Source: Tubulanus polymorphus (lineage: Eukaryota > Nemertea > Palaeonemertea > Tubulaniformes > Tubulanidae). Taken from it: a stretch of DNA of 64,000 nucleotides. Of the stretch, positions 12,136 through 25,189 are shown one piece after another; the stretch's first letter is position 1; each line of letters begins with the position of its first letter. A model generated the notes under the pieces. It had not been told where the DNA came from and made no database searches. It was given only the letters and a program-made list of their open reading frames with translations. The stretch spans positions 372,001-436,000 of the forward strand of contig NC_134033.1 of NCBI RefSeq assembly GCF_964204645.1, given 5' to 3'. Made by a program: the position numbers and the translations under genes.

Positions 12136-15100
12136 GACTTTGCTACTGGCCCTGGACTTGTACGTTTTTATGTTCAGTTCAACACTGAAGAAAATGAATC
12201 AGAATTTGAAATTAACGGCTACATTATTTAACACGTGATTCAGAGCTTGATTTCTTTAAGTTCCTATTTTTTTGTTGTATTTTCTGTTGTTTAAAAGTAT
12301 TGAATTCCGGCCGATCTACCGCGAGTCACAGATTTAATGAAGCGAGGAATAAAGATTGAAGTGACGACGTGATGAAGGTTTCGGTTCAACAGCTCATTAA
12401 ACACACAACACACGAAATTAAACTCATTTGGTGCGTTATTTCAATTACACTTCGCCTTCAAATGAAACGGCATCGATTGTTGTGTAAATGAGTTTACAAT
12501 AAAATTCGCTTTTTGAAAGCGATTTATCAGTTGTTAATGAGCGCTCGCCTGCTCGCGACCGTTATAAACCGTTATATTTAAATTCATCTGAGATCAGAGA
12601 CTATCGAACTATTGTGTGTTCCACATTATCCACAGTTAGGAATAGGTTAATTTTGAGAAATTTGACTGGTTCTGTAATTGATACCTGTGATGGAAGAGTC
12701 AGACCCTCAAACGCCTCAGTGTGAGGGGTAGGTCTAGGCTGTGTTTGGTGAGCAAGGTTTCTTATTAGAATTATCTCTAACTCGTCTCAGTAACGATAGG
12801 TGGAACTGTTTTATCAATCAAGTTTTTTGGTGACGTTTATTCGTCTGTACTATAGCTAGCTTTATACTTCCCGTGTTAGCCGGCAGGTGGCACTAGTGGT
12901 AGTGTTTTGTTGTTGTTGGTTTGTCAATCAAAATCATCACCACAATAGAAGTGATAAAACCAATTAGTAATATTGAATGAACAGTTGTGTGTTGGCACCT
13001 CCAGTCAGACGACAGGCGCCACCGTCTTTTCATTAAACTACTGTCTTCCGAGACAACTGGCGGCCATCTTGGTACTTCAGATTGGTAACAATTAAAACGG
13101 TTTACAAAACAGGTCGCGACGGGAACCGTCGAGTATAATAGCGTGAAGCCAGTGTTTCATCGAGCAAGACCACTTGAAACTCGGTGGTTTGTGAGGAGAA
13201 GACGTTTTACAAGACCACAGACGGATTGAGACAATCCCGTTGGCGTCTATAGCTCCCTGGTCGCATGTTTTGTATACATTCGTTAAGAAATAAGGCGTAA
13301 AAATAACAAAAACTGAAAAAGCACTTGAAATTCTGATCTATCTTGACTTCTTTTCAATGAAAACATCCGCGCAGCCCGGATTCGAACCGCTCCCACGGCG
13401 GACAGGCGTCGTCGCCCTCTACAGTACTGCATCTAGTAATCAGTACCGCTACAACGTAGAGGTCACGGTCACACACGACTGCAATGGCCGAAAAACTGCA
13501 TCAGTTTTTCTTTTCTACTTAAAAAACAAATCGTAGGTCAGGGTCACACATGTCACTCTAAATTTCACGATGAATGATTTTACATCGAATTTACGATTCA
13601 CAATTGAACCATTTTCAGATGCGTTTTACTTTAAAAACCCCGAAGGAAACGGTTTTTGTGCGATTTCAATGTGAATTGTATGCACGCACTGTGGTCGTAT
13701 TGAGTGGGAATTGAGTTGGAATTGAGGGGGAGGGTCTACGCTACATAATGAATGTCTATAGCTATATAATTATCTTCGAGTTTTCTTTGAAATACCACAT
13801 GTCAATTTGACAGTAGAAATATCTTGTCTAAACGTTTCTCAAGAGCAGATAGTAGAAACTTGAAATATTCAGATACCTGTTGTTGACACTTAAGACACAT
13901 TAGCGTCACCACCGCCGTATTTTTTAGATTCAAAATAAGAATTCAGAATGAAGATATGTAAAATATACAGCTTCTCAGAGCGATTCTAAAATATACCGCT
14001 TCTCAGGGCGATTCTAAACTGATACAAATACTACGATAGACTGCGTTATAAAGTTTGAGCAAATCACTGGCGGTGTTTTAAGAAGTGGCCTGGTTACACG
14101 GCGATAGGTCTATGAAATTCTAAGATGTTTTTTTCATATCTTTAGTAACAATGATAGGCCTGAATCTAGACCCGTATAAAGATGGCCGCCTTCTTGAATT
14201 CCTCCTATGACATCACTGAACTGACACGACGACAAATCAAAATTAACCTTTTCCTAATGAGCAAAATACTCGTAATGTTCTGGAAATATCAAGTTGAAAT
14301 CGGAAAATATCTTGGAGTTCGTAATAAGATCTGGAACACTAAGAAAGTAAAGAGTCTAAAGCACTTCATTTAATGCACAGGCGCAGTACGTTCAGCCCTA
14401 GGCTCGCCCTGTCGCCCTGTCTCCCTCGCAGCCCTAGGCTCGCACTGTCCCCCCTCAACTTATTTGGGCGCACGTGTATAAACTATGTATTTATGATGTT
14501 ATTATCTAATCTTTTTTTAATGAAACAAGATGAAAATAAATTAATACTGATATTATTATCATCATGATTATTATTATTATTATTATTATATCCATCTTTC
14601 AGGAGATCAATGATAACTTTTTCATGCTATTCTGAGATTTTATATGATCTTTTAACTTGGACTCATAGTTTTTTTTCCGTTATCTGTTTCGGGCGATGGG
14701 CATTTATTTATTTATAATTTTTTCTAACGACGGTATCGGCTTCGCGCTGTACACTTGACTTATGAGTTAATGTTTTTAATGTAATAAGCCGCGAGTAGGT
14801 GAAGTACTCTCCACTGTCTATACACCTCTCACTAGGTATAAAACAGTTTAACAATGGCGTCTCACCGAGAGCACACACACTGTATTAAACACCAGATCGA
14901 GGAGAGTTCTTTACAGGGTGCAACACAAAAATACATACGACTCAAGTAACCCGTAATAAAAACATTATGGGATACAGTTGCTCAATTGGCTAGTTGACCA
15001 GTTGAGTTCGGTTGCTCAAAATTTGGCTAGTTAACCAGTAAAAAATTTGAAAACGAAACTAACTTATCAAGGATTGAAATAGAAAATCAAAAGACCGACG

Positions 15101-17229
15101 TTTTAGGTTCCTGGAGATGGTCAGGTGTGTTATGAGACCTTGTCTCTCCCCCTCTCCCCCATCTCCTCTCGCTCCCCCTCTCTCAAAAACTTATAACTTA
15201 TAACGTACAGTTTTGCACCCCTTGTACGGAGTTATTTGTCAATCAGATATAATTCGAGTTTTTAGCGTTGGAAAAAATAAGAAAGAAAGAAAGAAAGAAA
15301 GAAAGCTGTCAATATATAAAGCGATTGTCTATGTGTACATACAGCCAGTGCGGCGTGATAAATTGTAATACTCTTCCTGCCCTCTCGCGTTCTTTCACAA
15401 CCAAACGACTCATAATAGAAATAAAACGGGTTTTTAACTAGAGAAATTCTTTAATAGATAAATCTACCCCGTGTTCCGAACAAGCCTGGACAATAAACCC
15501 CCCGCGACGGTCGCTGTGGGATTCCTATGTAATGATCGACACTTCATATAAAGAATTGCTTTCAGTCAAAGATTTGTGACATTTCAATTGCTACGAACTG
15601 AATTAAAGATGGCCGCCACGGTCGAGAACGAGGTTCACCGTGTGTTACGGTGCGCGCTGGTAATTCTGCACCGAGTGAACTCGAGATTTAGAACGAGGCT
15701 AACACCTCTTTTTGAACCACTTTTTGATAATGTCGATTTCTAAAACTGAGAATAAGAAAGATTTTCAAATCATGGCGGAATTGAGAATTCCGGTTTGAAC
15801 GATGGCTGAACACTTCAGTTCGCGAGTAGCTCGTAAGAGGGCGCTGACAGGCAGTTTGAATGTACCCAGGAACCATCGGGGGAAGAAGGAAATCTACCTA
15901 CCCCTACCCCCAGAAGAGTTTTCTAAAATCATCACGATCTACGTTATTGATAACGAGTTGGACTCTAGATATAAAACCGACCGATCGATCAGCCTGCCCA
16001 GGGGGCCAGCCTAGGGCTTCCAGGGGGTAAATACCACCTGTTTATGTCAATAGAGGGCAGTTCGAGGGTGGTATATCGAATGTTACGTAATGGTCAATAT
16101 GAGCAGTTAAACATCTGCAGTTCAGTAAATAGTTTTCTATTTCTAATAAACAGGTGAATCTATTCAGTTGAGGATTTAAATCATAATGTATCGATAGATT
16201 ATAAAACGGAGCGATGACCAGCAGTGTTACCCGTCGAAATAATAGTCAACACTCAGTGAAAGTATCAGTCATGGGTCTATATAGCGGACACCGCGTCAAC
16301 ACAAATCAAACGAAATCTACAAATCAAATAAATAACAGGATCGATCCCTATTTTTCAAGATGAAAAAAGTCTCATCCGTGACTCAAAAAGTCTAAAAGTG
16401 GTCATAATTTGTGAGACAAAAGAATCATAGAATCTCCTAGATATATTGGTTTCACTGGTTTCCGTAGACAATTAGTAAATAGTAGAATATCTGTAACAGG
16501 AAAATCGAAATAAATACCGTTGAAAATTGTTCCTTGAGAATTATTTTACTATCGTGAGTTTGGAATTCATTAGGGACCTTTATACGTTCCTAGTGAGATA
16601 TTGTATAAACCAGGTTTTCAAAACTAAAACATTATCAGATCAGATCATTTCCAGGATTTTAATCTACGAAAATGAAATTCTATCGGTTTTTTCTATATGA
16701 AATTACTACTCAAACAGCGACAAACTCTAAACTCCAAACAAAACGCGCGATCCTAAAAATGGTCGCAAACGCTTTTGATCGCAAACAACAATAATCAGCT
16801 GCGTCCACGTCCCGTTTGAATACAGAGAAAAAAAAACGAAGAATCGCCCACAAAATATCCACAGCATATGGTGCACTAGACAATTGAAATAAACCCTGCA
16901 GGCTCTCAGTGTCTCAAACACTTATTTGTTGAGTTCTGCTCTCACGATTCGGCTGTTGATTGGACCCGGGTGCAGCAGGTAGCCGGCCACCGCCGCCGCG
17001 TCAGGATAAAGGACCTGAATTTCTGTTCGTCGCAAAAATCGTATAAAATTCACCAGCTGTGGACGAGATTCCACCCAGATTCCACTATCTGTGTATACAC
17101 AGTGGATGATTCCATCCGGATGATAGTTATACCCATAAAGAGATCTTAGGGTGTGATTATTTGACTGATATTTGCGCAATGTTTCCGGAACCTTTCAACA
17201 AAAGGAAGGCGGGTCGATTTCACAAAATG
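12136..17229. other. Intergenic, no gene recognised
   Basis: Five kilobases of largely unique sequence. Minor repeats: ATT run at 14568-14590, GAAA run at 15283-15304. YY1-like AAGATGGCCGCC words lie near 13,070 (minus), 14,180 and 15,607. B-box-like GGATTCGAACC lies near 13,378. A CTCF-like CCGGCAGGTGGCAC is at 12880-12893. ORFs at 14182-14373, 15802-16014 and minus 16922-17179 match no family I know; the last begins with TTG, not ATG. Confidence 0.5.
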
Positions 17230-17545
17230 ATTTTTTTCGAAATTTGGCCACGGTCGTTCCACCTTAGTGGCTGGTGACCCTAGCTCGACCATAACCCTAA
17301 CCCTAGCTCGACCATAACCCTAACCCTAGCTGGGACTCGACCCTTAGACCTCCAGCATGCCAGCTGAGCGCACTAACCACTAGACCATAGGCCGGTAGTG
17401 ATTGACAGAGTTTGGAAGTTTTACTGGTCAGTGTTGGTGACCGGTGACCAATCAGGCGTGGTGACTGATGACCTAGTCGGCGTGGTACTGGTGACCGGTG
17501 ACCAATCAGGTGTGGTGACTGGTGACCTAGTCGGCGTGGTGACTA
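17230..17545 (-). mobile_element. tRNA-derived SINE-like element, copy 2
   Basis: Minus-strand orientation. The tRNA-like head lies at about 17,325-17,400 (TGGTCTAGTGGTTAGTGCGC, then GGAGGTCTAAGGGTCGAGTCC). CTAGGGTTAGGGTTATGGTCGAG repeats are on its 3' side, and tandem GGTGACCGGTGACC(A) words on the other flank at 17,430-17,545. The order matches copies 1 and 3. Confidence 0.75.
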
Positions 17546-19141
17546 ATGGCTATCATTCCTCATCATTACAACAGTTTTTTATAGTAGAACTCAAATATAA
17601 GTGTTCTGTTAAAGGGCAGTTTACCAGGATAATCACGTTTCCCTAGACAGACGTTTTAAGGCAATACTAGAACACATCGATACCAAGTCGGCCCTGACTT
17701 TCTGAATAGATATTTGATGAACTATATTCATGAAATGCTTTACATCCTATGAGATTAGAAGATGAACTGATGAGTGAGTGTATGTTTGGGGATTTACAGC
17801 GCGACTGGTTCCCGCTTCACGGATTAACCGTACATTGACTGGTTCCCGCGTCGCGATCTGACACAGATTAATCATCGTTAATCCTAAATCCTCCTGATTT
17901 AATCCTCTGCGTCAGGTGCGAGTATGGATGTTAAATCTCTTTGTTTTAAGCGTGCCCATCCACTCGGTTAACCCTTAAACCTTTATATCGAGTTAATCAA
18001 TTTGTTTATACACACGCGTCACAGCCGCTGATGGGATTATACCGTACACAGTTTACTGGTCAAATCTAAACAAGGAAATATTTTATATTTAACTATCGGC
18101 TTACAGTCACATCTGGCGCTGGTCTCAGAGAGAGAAACATTGTTTCTCTATGATTTTTAAAGGGTAACTGACACTTTTTTTTTCATTTCAAAATTCGATA
18201 AGTTCAATCGAACTAAGGAAGATTTTGAAATAGTTCTGTTCAAAGATGTGTAGTTTCCGCGAAAATCATGATTTTGTAAGACAAGTTTTGACCTCATTTC
18301 GTTGTATCATCGGCAATTTCCGTCGATCTCCGGCGCTGTGACGCCAATAAAGGCAGCACTGAAAATTCTCTTCTATGAGATAACGGTGCGTTTTTAATAA
18401 ATGAATTCCATTTTTTTCATATTCACTATTTAGCGGAAATGGAGACCTAACCTGACGGTATGAACGCGGGATTTTCTATGAATTAGTTAGTAATAATATT
18501 CTAAGGTGTGTAGATTGGAATGATAAACGGTGGGAATTTCTAACGATAGTTTGCCCTCGGGCACCAGCGGGTTTATAGGGCGCCATGTCCAACCGTGACC
18601 TGCCTCTACATACACACACTGTTACAGCCCCACACTGACCGCCGCTGGGTATAAACCAGTCTAGTGCGAGGAATATTAGTTGTGATTTAATTGTCCCGAT
18701 CTGTTCCACTCCTAATTACATTCAAACCGCTGTAATTATAATATATGCTGTCAATTTCGCTGTTGTTACGACAGACAGAAACCTTTCAATGGTCTAATAC
18801 CATGATTAGAATATAGAGGGCGTATACAAATTTCTGTTTATTGAAGATAAAACGAAATTTTTTAGGAAAACCTTCGCAAAAACTTATGGCTACGAGAATT
18901 TGAGTCGAAACGTCAAATGTGGGTTTGAGCTACCATGGAATATCGATCCACTATAAGTCAGCAGCCACGGCCGGATTCGAACCCGATCGGTGAGAAGGAG
19001 AATTATCATAAATCAGGTTACCTCGGTAATTTGTCTGAACACGTGTTTAAATATCTGATCACGTGTTTGTGTATCCAGTAAGAAACACAGATTGACATGC
19101 ACTTAATTCTAACAAGATGTTCCTCTATTTCTCACCCCATC
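17546..19141. other. Intergenic, no gene recognised
   Basis: Unique sequence. A further B-box-like GGATTCGAACCCGATC lies near 18,972 and GAGTCGAAACGTC near 18,901. No gene recognised. Confidence 0.55.
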
Positions 19142-19210
19142 TTTCTGCCTCTCCACTCTCACTCCCTCTCTCTCTCTCTCCCCCTCTCTCTCTCTGCCTC
19201 TCCACTCTCA

Positions 19211-19241
<31 letters not shown>

Positions 19242-19365
19242 CACTTTCACTCCCTCTCTATCTTACTCTCTCCCCATCTCTCTGCCTCTCCACTCTCTCT
19301 CCCTCTCTCTCTCCCTCTCACTCCCTCTCTCTGTTCTCTCTCTCTCTCTAGTCTCTCTTCTCTCG
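19142..19365. repeat. CT-rich tract with internal tandem copies
   Basis: CTCTC tracts interspersed with TGCCTCTCCACTCTCACTCC, which recurs about every 50-65 bp. All ORFs here are Ser/Leu/Pro artefacts. Confidence 0.9.
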
Positions 19366-19803
19366 ATGCTGTTGTATCAATATTGGATGTTTATCAAACA
19401 CTGATTTGTAAACACTGCCCTGTGAAACCAGTGGCGAGATTCCAATCAGTTTATATAGGAAACCTACGAGGAACTCTAAAACGTTTCCTACCTACAAGAA
19501 ATCGGACGAGATGATTCCTAGTTCATCCTGCTTATTCATACCCGATTCGAAACCTATTTCACGTAAAACTTTTTTACCAGAAACTTACTTAATACAAAAG
19601 TTTAAGATGCCATTGAAATATGCCTGAGTGCTTATATATGATGTGGCCTCGAGACTGGACCGGTCTCGCTACAGTAGTGGGAACTAAGATGAGTTTAGAC
19701 CATATATATGAAGTTTTGTTTCGACTAGCTAGTTCAGTTAGCTAGAAAATTAATTTGTGATTTGAATCAGTATTTTTTGAATGACAGTAAAGATTATTTT
19801 CTA

Positions 19804-19853
<50 letters not shown>

Positions 19854-21236
19854 ACCCCTAATGCTCAATGTTGTCAGTATTGATGAGTGTAAACGTCAGT
19901 TTTAAACTAGTTGTTGTTATTTGGTTGTAATTTTATCAGTTTCTGACGCGATGAAGTTTGCCGGATTCTGACACTTGATTGACAGATACTCAGTCAGTAA
20001 CAGTCAGTACTTGTCGGATACGATTTCTATTTTATCAATCAGCAGGACACGACTAAACATTTTTACGTTTTACCAACACGCTATATGCTACGCGCAGTGT
20101 TCTATCATCTCAGTTTAACTACAGCTTTATCCGTTTTTTGGTTTTCACTGAGTTATCAAAATCAGAATTTAAGTTTATTGGCTAGAAAATTAAGATTGCA
20201 CAAATTGAAATCGCTCAGGTCCCAATTTTTATGAAAAAGTTTAACACAATTTTCTTAATTATTGTTAAACTGCTACTTTGCCAATTTATGCTTAACCGCT
20301 TTAAGCTTAAACAGAACCTTAAAGGATAAACACAAATTATGGATGTTTTCACACAGGAATCCACATTGATCTAATTCGATTTTCCATCGCAAGACTTTCT
20401 AAGATCATGATCGGATTTAAAAGCAAACTGTTGAAAAATCTCGAAAAGCTGCTGAAAGGTTTACCCGATAAATACCATAGTAACTGATTTTATATCGCGA
20501 ATGGTTTTGATTATGTTTGAGAGACTGTGGCCTCAGGTTTAGGTCCACGGCTGGTCACAGTTATAGCGAACTGCTCGCAGCCCTCGGGGAGAGACTCGGA
20601 GCGAACAGAATCGAGTATTTGAGTTGATGTTGCCTTCACCGTGGAAGTTTTAAACAAAGTGAAAGGTTATTGACTGCAGTAGTTTAAAGTCTCTCAGCGG
20701 GTGAGATACACACAGTTATCACCTACACATGAATCCCTACGGTTTATCTACATAAACTATACCCTCTCCTCAACTCATCATGTGAATTATAGATCATACT
20801 GTCTCTCTCGTCTCACACGAGATACAACATCTATTCGGGAAGACATAATATCATTATGATACCGATAAGTCTTATCTCGAATATCGATGTGATAAGTCTT
20901 ATCTCGTACATCGATTGTAGTATCTCGCGCTAACTGGAATTGGCTCGAATCTTAAGACTTATGTCTCTCATTAAAACTAACAATATCAATTTAAACAAAT
21001 GCAATTATTTTTTTATTGTGGACCCAAAACGTGAGGAAAAATAATAACAATATTGTGGTTTACTCTTAATGAGACGCGCCATCAAGAATGTGATTGGTCT
21101 CAACTATTTACATTGTGAGACTATAGAATCAGAATGAACGCATATTTTACTTAAAACTTTCTGGTGAAATTTCCACCCAATCAGTGGCAGTGTGGTTTTC
21201 ACCACAGAAATCTCCATCGCTCTACGATCACAGTGT
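19366..21236. other. Intergenic, (CTG)16 and no gene recognised
   Basis: An uninterrupted trinucleotide run (TGC/CTG) lies at 19805-19852. The remainder is unique sequence with no supported gene. Confidence 0.6.
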
Positions 21237-21348
21237 ACCATGTCCATGACGGAGCCGTCCATATGTGCTGTATTCACGATGGAGCCGTCCCTGTGTACCT
21301 GTCCACGACGGAGCCGTCCCTATGTGCCGTATCCACACGGAGCCAACC
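21237..21348. repeat. 30-bp minisatellite (4 copies)
   Basis: Four units of a 30-bp repeat centred on CACGACGGAGCCGTCCCTGTG. Each contains the short inverted repeat GACGGAGCCGTC. Confidence 0.85.
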
Positions 21349-22430
21349 CTGTTCTAGTTGTTTTACAATGTAAACTCGTAGCCGGTAGTTGTTTTAGTTT
21401 GTAAAAACCCCCCGCAGAGTTCACTGGGGTGTCTCACAGTGGGGGTCTACTATCACTGCCCCCTAAAAGTCACTGCAGCAGCAGCTGCCAGGCGCGAGAA
21501 AGTAAGACGCAACCCAAAGTCTCCCATACAAATCAATTTTCTAATCAGAAATTAATTACTCGCCAAATTGAACAATATTTTTAGCCGCGGGGGTCGCGGG
21601 CACTTGACTGCATCGGCAGTTTGAGATAGCAAGTGTGAAATATCATTATCTTAGTAGAATATCACCAATAATATCCAATTATCATTTTTACTCCAATTGA
21701 TATTTGCGACTCACAAGGAAACATTTTTTTTTCTATTTTCAAGGAATTTTCCTAAACGTAAAAAAATTACAATACAGATTTATTCTTTCGGCTTAGAAGA
21801 ATTCCAAACGCGTTTCAAAAATGAATTGCCCATAGTGGAGCCCGGTTGGGCGCGCGTGGAGCCCGGTTGGGCGCTGGAGTTTGGGCTGATTTGTATAGAG
21901 CGCGGCGGTGTTCTGCTGTTTTATAACGGCCCGTTTTTATATCGCCGATCAAAAAAGAGATTTTATCTTAATCGAATCAAATGTTTATTTTGTGTGTGGC
22001 GCTTATTGGTGACGTCGCCACAGGGTCCGTTCTGAATGAACCTGAGTGTGTGAGTCTTATCAGCGTCAGGGATCAGTGTGTCCCGCTACGACAAATCAAT
22101 ACCGAACCCTTCGAGGCCCTGTCCGCACAATACACAGAACAATCTCCTCAAGAAAGATCTAATCGGTTTTTGAGGAGTCGCAATATGTGCGCGATCTATA
22201 TCTGTATCTGTATAATCGTGTCCTGGAGGTTTAAACACATTCATACCACCAACAACAACACAACACATTATAATTATCAACACCTCAAACACTGAACTAA
22301 TATCTGATTGAACACAAATTCCGTAAAGACGACCCTCCCGCCCGGGCAGCAGCAGCAGCAGCAGCAGTGTAGTGACAGACTGTATGAATTTTGACAGAGT
22401 TCATTAATACCTAATACAGCCTTACAGTCA
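21349..22430. other. Intergenic, no gene recognised
   Basis: Contains a GC-rich patch near 21,580-21,605, a two-copy tandem of GTGGAGCCCGGTTGGGCG at 21,836-21,873, and CAG repeats near 22,347-22,368. ORFs at 21697-22035 and 21981-22295 overlap each other and match no family. Confidence 0.5.
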
Positions 22431-22576
22431 GTCCTCTCTCCCTCTCACTCCCTCCCCTTCTATCTCTCCCTCTCCTCTCTCTCTCTCTCCCTCTCATCTC
22501 ACTCTTTCTCCTGTCTCTCTCTCTTTCTCTTTCCCTTCCTCGCTCTCTCTCTCTCCCTCTCTCTCTCACTCTCAGG
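22431..22576. repeat. CT-rich tract
   Basis: Polypyrimidine simple repeat like those at 130-302 and 19,142-19,365. Confidence 0.9.
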
Positions 22577-24534
22577 TCGAACATGTTTTAAAGCGAGGTA
22601 ATGATTTTACGCTTGGTAAACCCTGTCTATCTACTGATTGTTGTAGGCAGCCCGTTGTGAACGTTTATTTTTACTGCCTTTAACTATTGTTTCGCGAGCT
22701 CTTAAAGGCTCCATAACTCACTGCGAACACAATCACAAATTCGGGCGTCTTTATACCTAAAGAAAACCAGACAAGGAAGACTAAATCAGTCCTCAGAACA
22801 GCTCATAATGGCCTCTTTTGTTAACCCATTAATGATGAGGCCCCGTATGCTGGGTGAATAGAACTCGTAGTCCTCGAGTGTTTGTGAATAGCAGTGAATT
22901 ACAACAATATTCTACTCATAATCTCTCAACCCGGTCGAGGCGCTCGCGACGACCGGCTATAGATTATTTTGGAAGGGGTTCACCGCGGGTTAGGGTTCGG
23001 GTAATATTGACATAGCTTTCTTTCCTTCAGCCGCTAAATCCACAATCAATATTGACTTTCTCGTCGTAAAGTGGCGTTAATTCTCGACTCTCGCTCTCAA
23101 TGTCAACACGAACCGATCGATAATCTACTCCTCCGATACAGTTGTTTATTTATCTGTTTGACACGTGACACCGTCAGACGACGTCACGCCGACCGTTTAA
23201 AATTGAAATAGATGATGATTTTACGAGTGTCAAAATTATTTATTTGATTTGAATTTGTAAAAAAATCAAAATGAAATAGACCAGATTTGAAAGCAATAGA
23301 AAATTCTATTTCTAGTCTTATGTTACTAATGTTTGATGGAAGTGTTAACAATAGCCACAATATCTCGGCGCGTTCTTCGATTTCTAACGCCTAGATTTTC
23401 TAAGACCGAAAAATTCATAAATTTTTCACACAAAAAAAAAATCGGCATACAAATATCAAAATTAGAAATTCTATTTCCTATGATTTTATGCCTGTTCGGG
23501 TTTTCGGCGGTTTGGTCGTTTTCTAATTACGAGAAACCAAACACGTAATTTATGTAAGCAAAACAAACTGACGGTGATCTATTAGGACGTGTTTGAAGTG
23601 TGTAGGTGTTTGTGTAGTCGGAATGAGCAGCAATTCTCAAACTTTCCCTCCAAATCCTAATTAGCGCGGTTTATAATTGTCAAGTTTTTCCGTTCGGTCA
23701 AAATCAAACGCGAATTTTGAAATAAAAATCCGTATAAACTGGAATTAATGAATTAGGTTTAATTAAGACGCGCGAAAGTTTGATTGTTTGTTTGTTTGGT
23801 GTTTTGGTTAATTAATTCGTAATTAACCCGGGTAATTAATTGCGACACGAGCGCCCTCCAGCCCTCCAGCCCGCCCGCGTTATCTCGGCCAAATCGTGTG
23901 ATTTTAGCAATAAATATTCTATAAACTGATTATAACGGTTTACACTTTTTGTGGTTCATCTCCTTAAATAATGATTATTCTGATTATTCTGATTATCATA
24001 ATCGCGATGTTATTTTAGTGATAATAAACTGAATCCGGACCCGCAGTTTATAGTGTGAATCAGTTTAATGATTATGTCCAATATATCTATTTCCGCTCTC
24101 CGGGCTGAGATTCGTTTTACGCTGTGCCCCTTATAAACTCAACAGTCCCGGCACACCTGCCGGGGACAAATCAGGGGCTTGTATTTTGAAGATGTTTTAA
24201 CGCCCAAAAAAAACACAAATGTTCTCTCACAACAACTCACTCACTCCAACTGGATTCTCAATATCATAGAAATTATCTGAGCAAAATTTCAAATACGAAA
24301 GAATCGGGGAAAACATTATTTCACCATCAGAAATCTGAGAAATTTACAATTTCTATTTCGCCACCAAATTCCACGCAAACCTGACGAGCGATCATCTCAA
24401 ATGTATCCCGAATAAAGCGACCATTTTAAACCGGGTAAAAGAGGATCTCCTAAAAACCACTGGTCCTCGCGGCAACCATAATAATACACACATGGAAACA
24501 CATTTTATATATACATAATTCTCACGAAAAGTGG
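22577..24534. other. Zic upstream intergenic, no gene recognised
   Basis: Unique sequence. The stretch near 23,810-23,860 is rich in TTAATTA homeodomain-type words. No ORF of note. Confidence 0.5.
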
Positions 24535-24610
24535 GTCAGTAGGTTCAGATAAGAGAGGTCAGTAGGTTCAGATAAGAGAGGTCAGTAGGTAACTGAAGAG
24601 GTCAGTAGAT
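24535..24610. repeat. 23-bp tandem repeat (about 3.3 copies)
   Basis: Copies of GTCAGTAGGTTCAGATAAGAG, the last degraded, about 600 bp upstream of the Zic start. Confidence 0.85.
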
Positions 24611-25034
24611 TTCGACCTATTTTTCCACTAGTAATCAGGACACAACCGCTCGGACAAACATCGCACCTTGTTTCCAGTTTCCAGTTTTTTGTTTATGACT
24701 TTATCCTCCAGATTTTCCAGATGTTTTTCGCGCCGTCCCTCGAAGATTGTTTATACGAGCCGTATAGATGTTATCGGGTTATGTGGAGGGAAGGGGCGTG
24801 TGAGTTCGAGAGTCGAGCCCGTCGAGACGTGACAATCTACTCAGCATCTTCCACGGCGAGCTCTGCATCTCGAACCGTTCCTATCGGCGGGATTCTCCGC
24901 GGTAAACTCCACGCAAACATTCGCCGCAAACTGTGATTGACACGTTACTTAATTAGCAACGCCCCGTTCTGCGCCGTAGTCTAATCTATGCACGCTGGTT
25001 TAATGAGCGGAAACTGTCAGTCAAACTGCGCCGA

Positions 25035-25189
25035 CCAATCACATCCCGTCGCGCTCAGTACGTCACAGCGCGTGATCACCAGGGGCAGGGTTAAATACGC
25101 CTCGACTCAGAGGGGGCCCTTTATACGCAGAAAGCACCCAGCAGAGTGGATGTGCATCACTCACATTTACACCGACCAGTCGTATTATT
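25035..25189 (+). promoter_or_regulatory. Zic: Candidate Zic proximal promoter and 5' UTR
   Basis: A CCAAT box lies at 25035-25039, a CRE-like TACGTCAC at 25060-25067, and TATA-like words at 25091-25098 (TTAAATAC) and 25120-25126 (TTTATAC), all within 160 bp of the Zic start codon. Order and spacing fit a proximal promoter with a short leader, but the transcription start is not determined. If transcription begins near 25,120, a 24-codon upstream ORF (25150-25224) overlaps the Zic ATG in another frame. The surrounding 24,720-25,190 is more GC-rich than the region further upstream. Confidence 0.35.

Noticed and set aside
16922-17179. 85-codon minus-strand ORF with a protein-like look
   Set aside because: Its start is TTG, not ATG. 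No motif was recognised and there are no splice sites that would make it an exon with confidence.
19097-19404. Two overlapping Ser/Leu-rich ORFs
   Set aside because: They derive from the CT-rich simple repeat.
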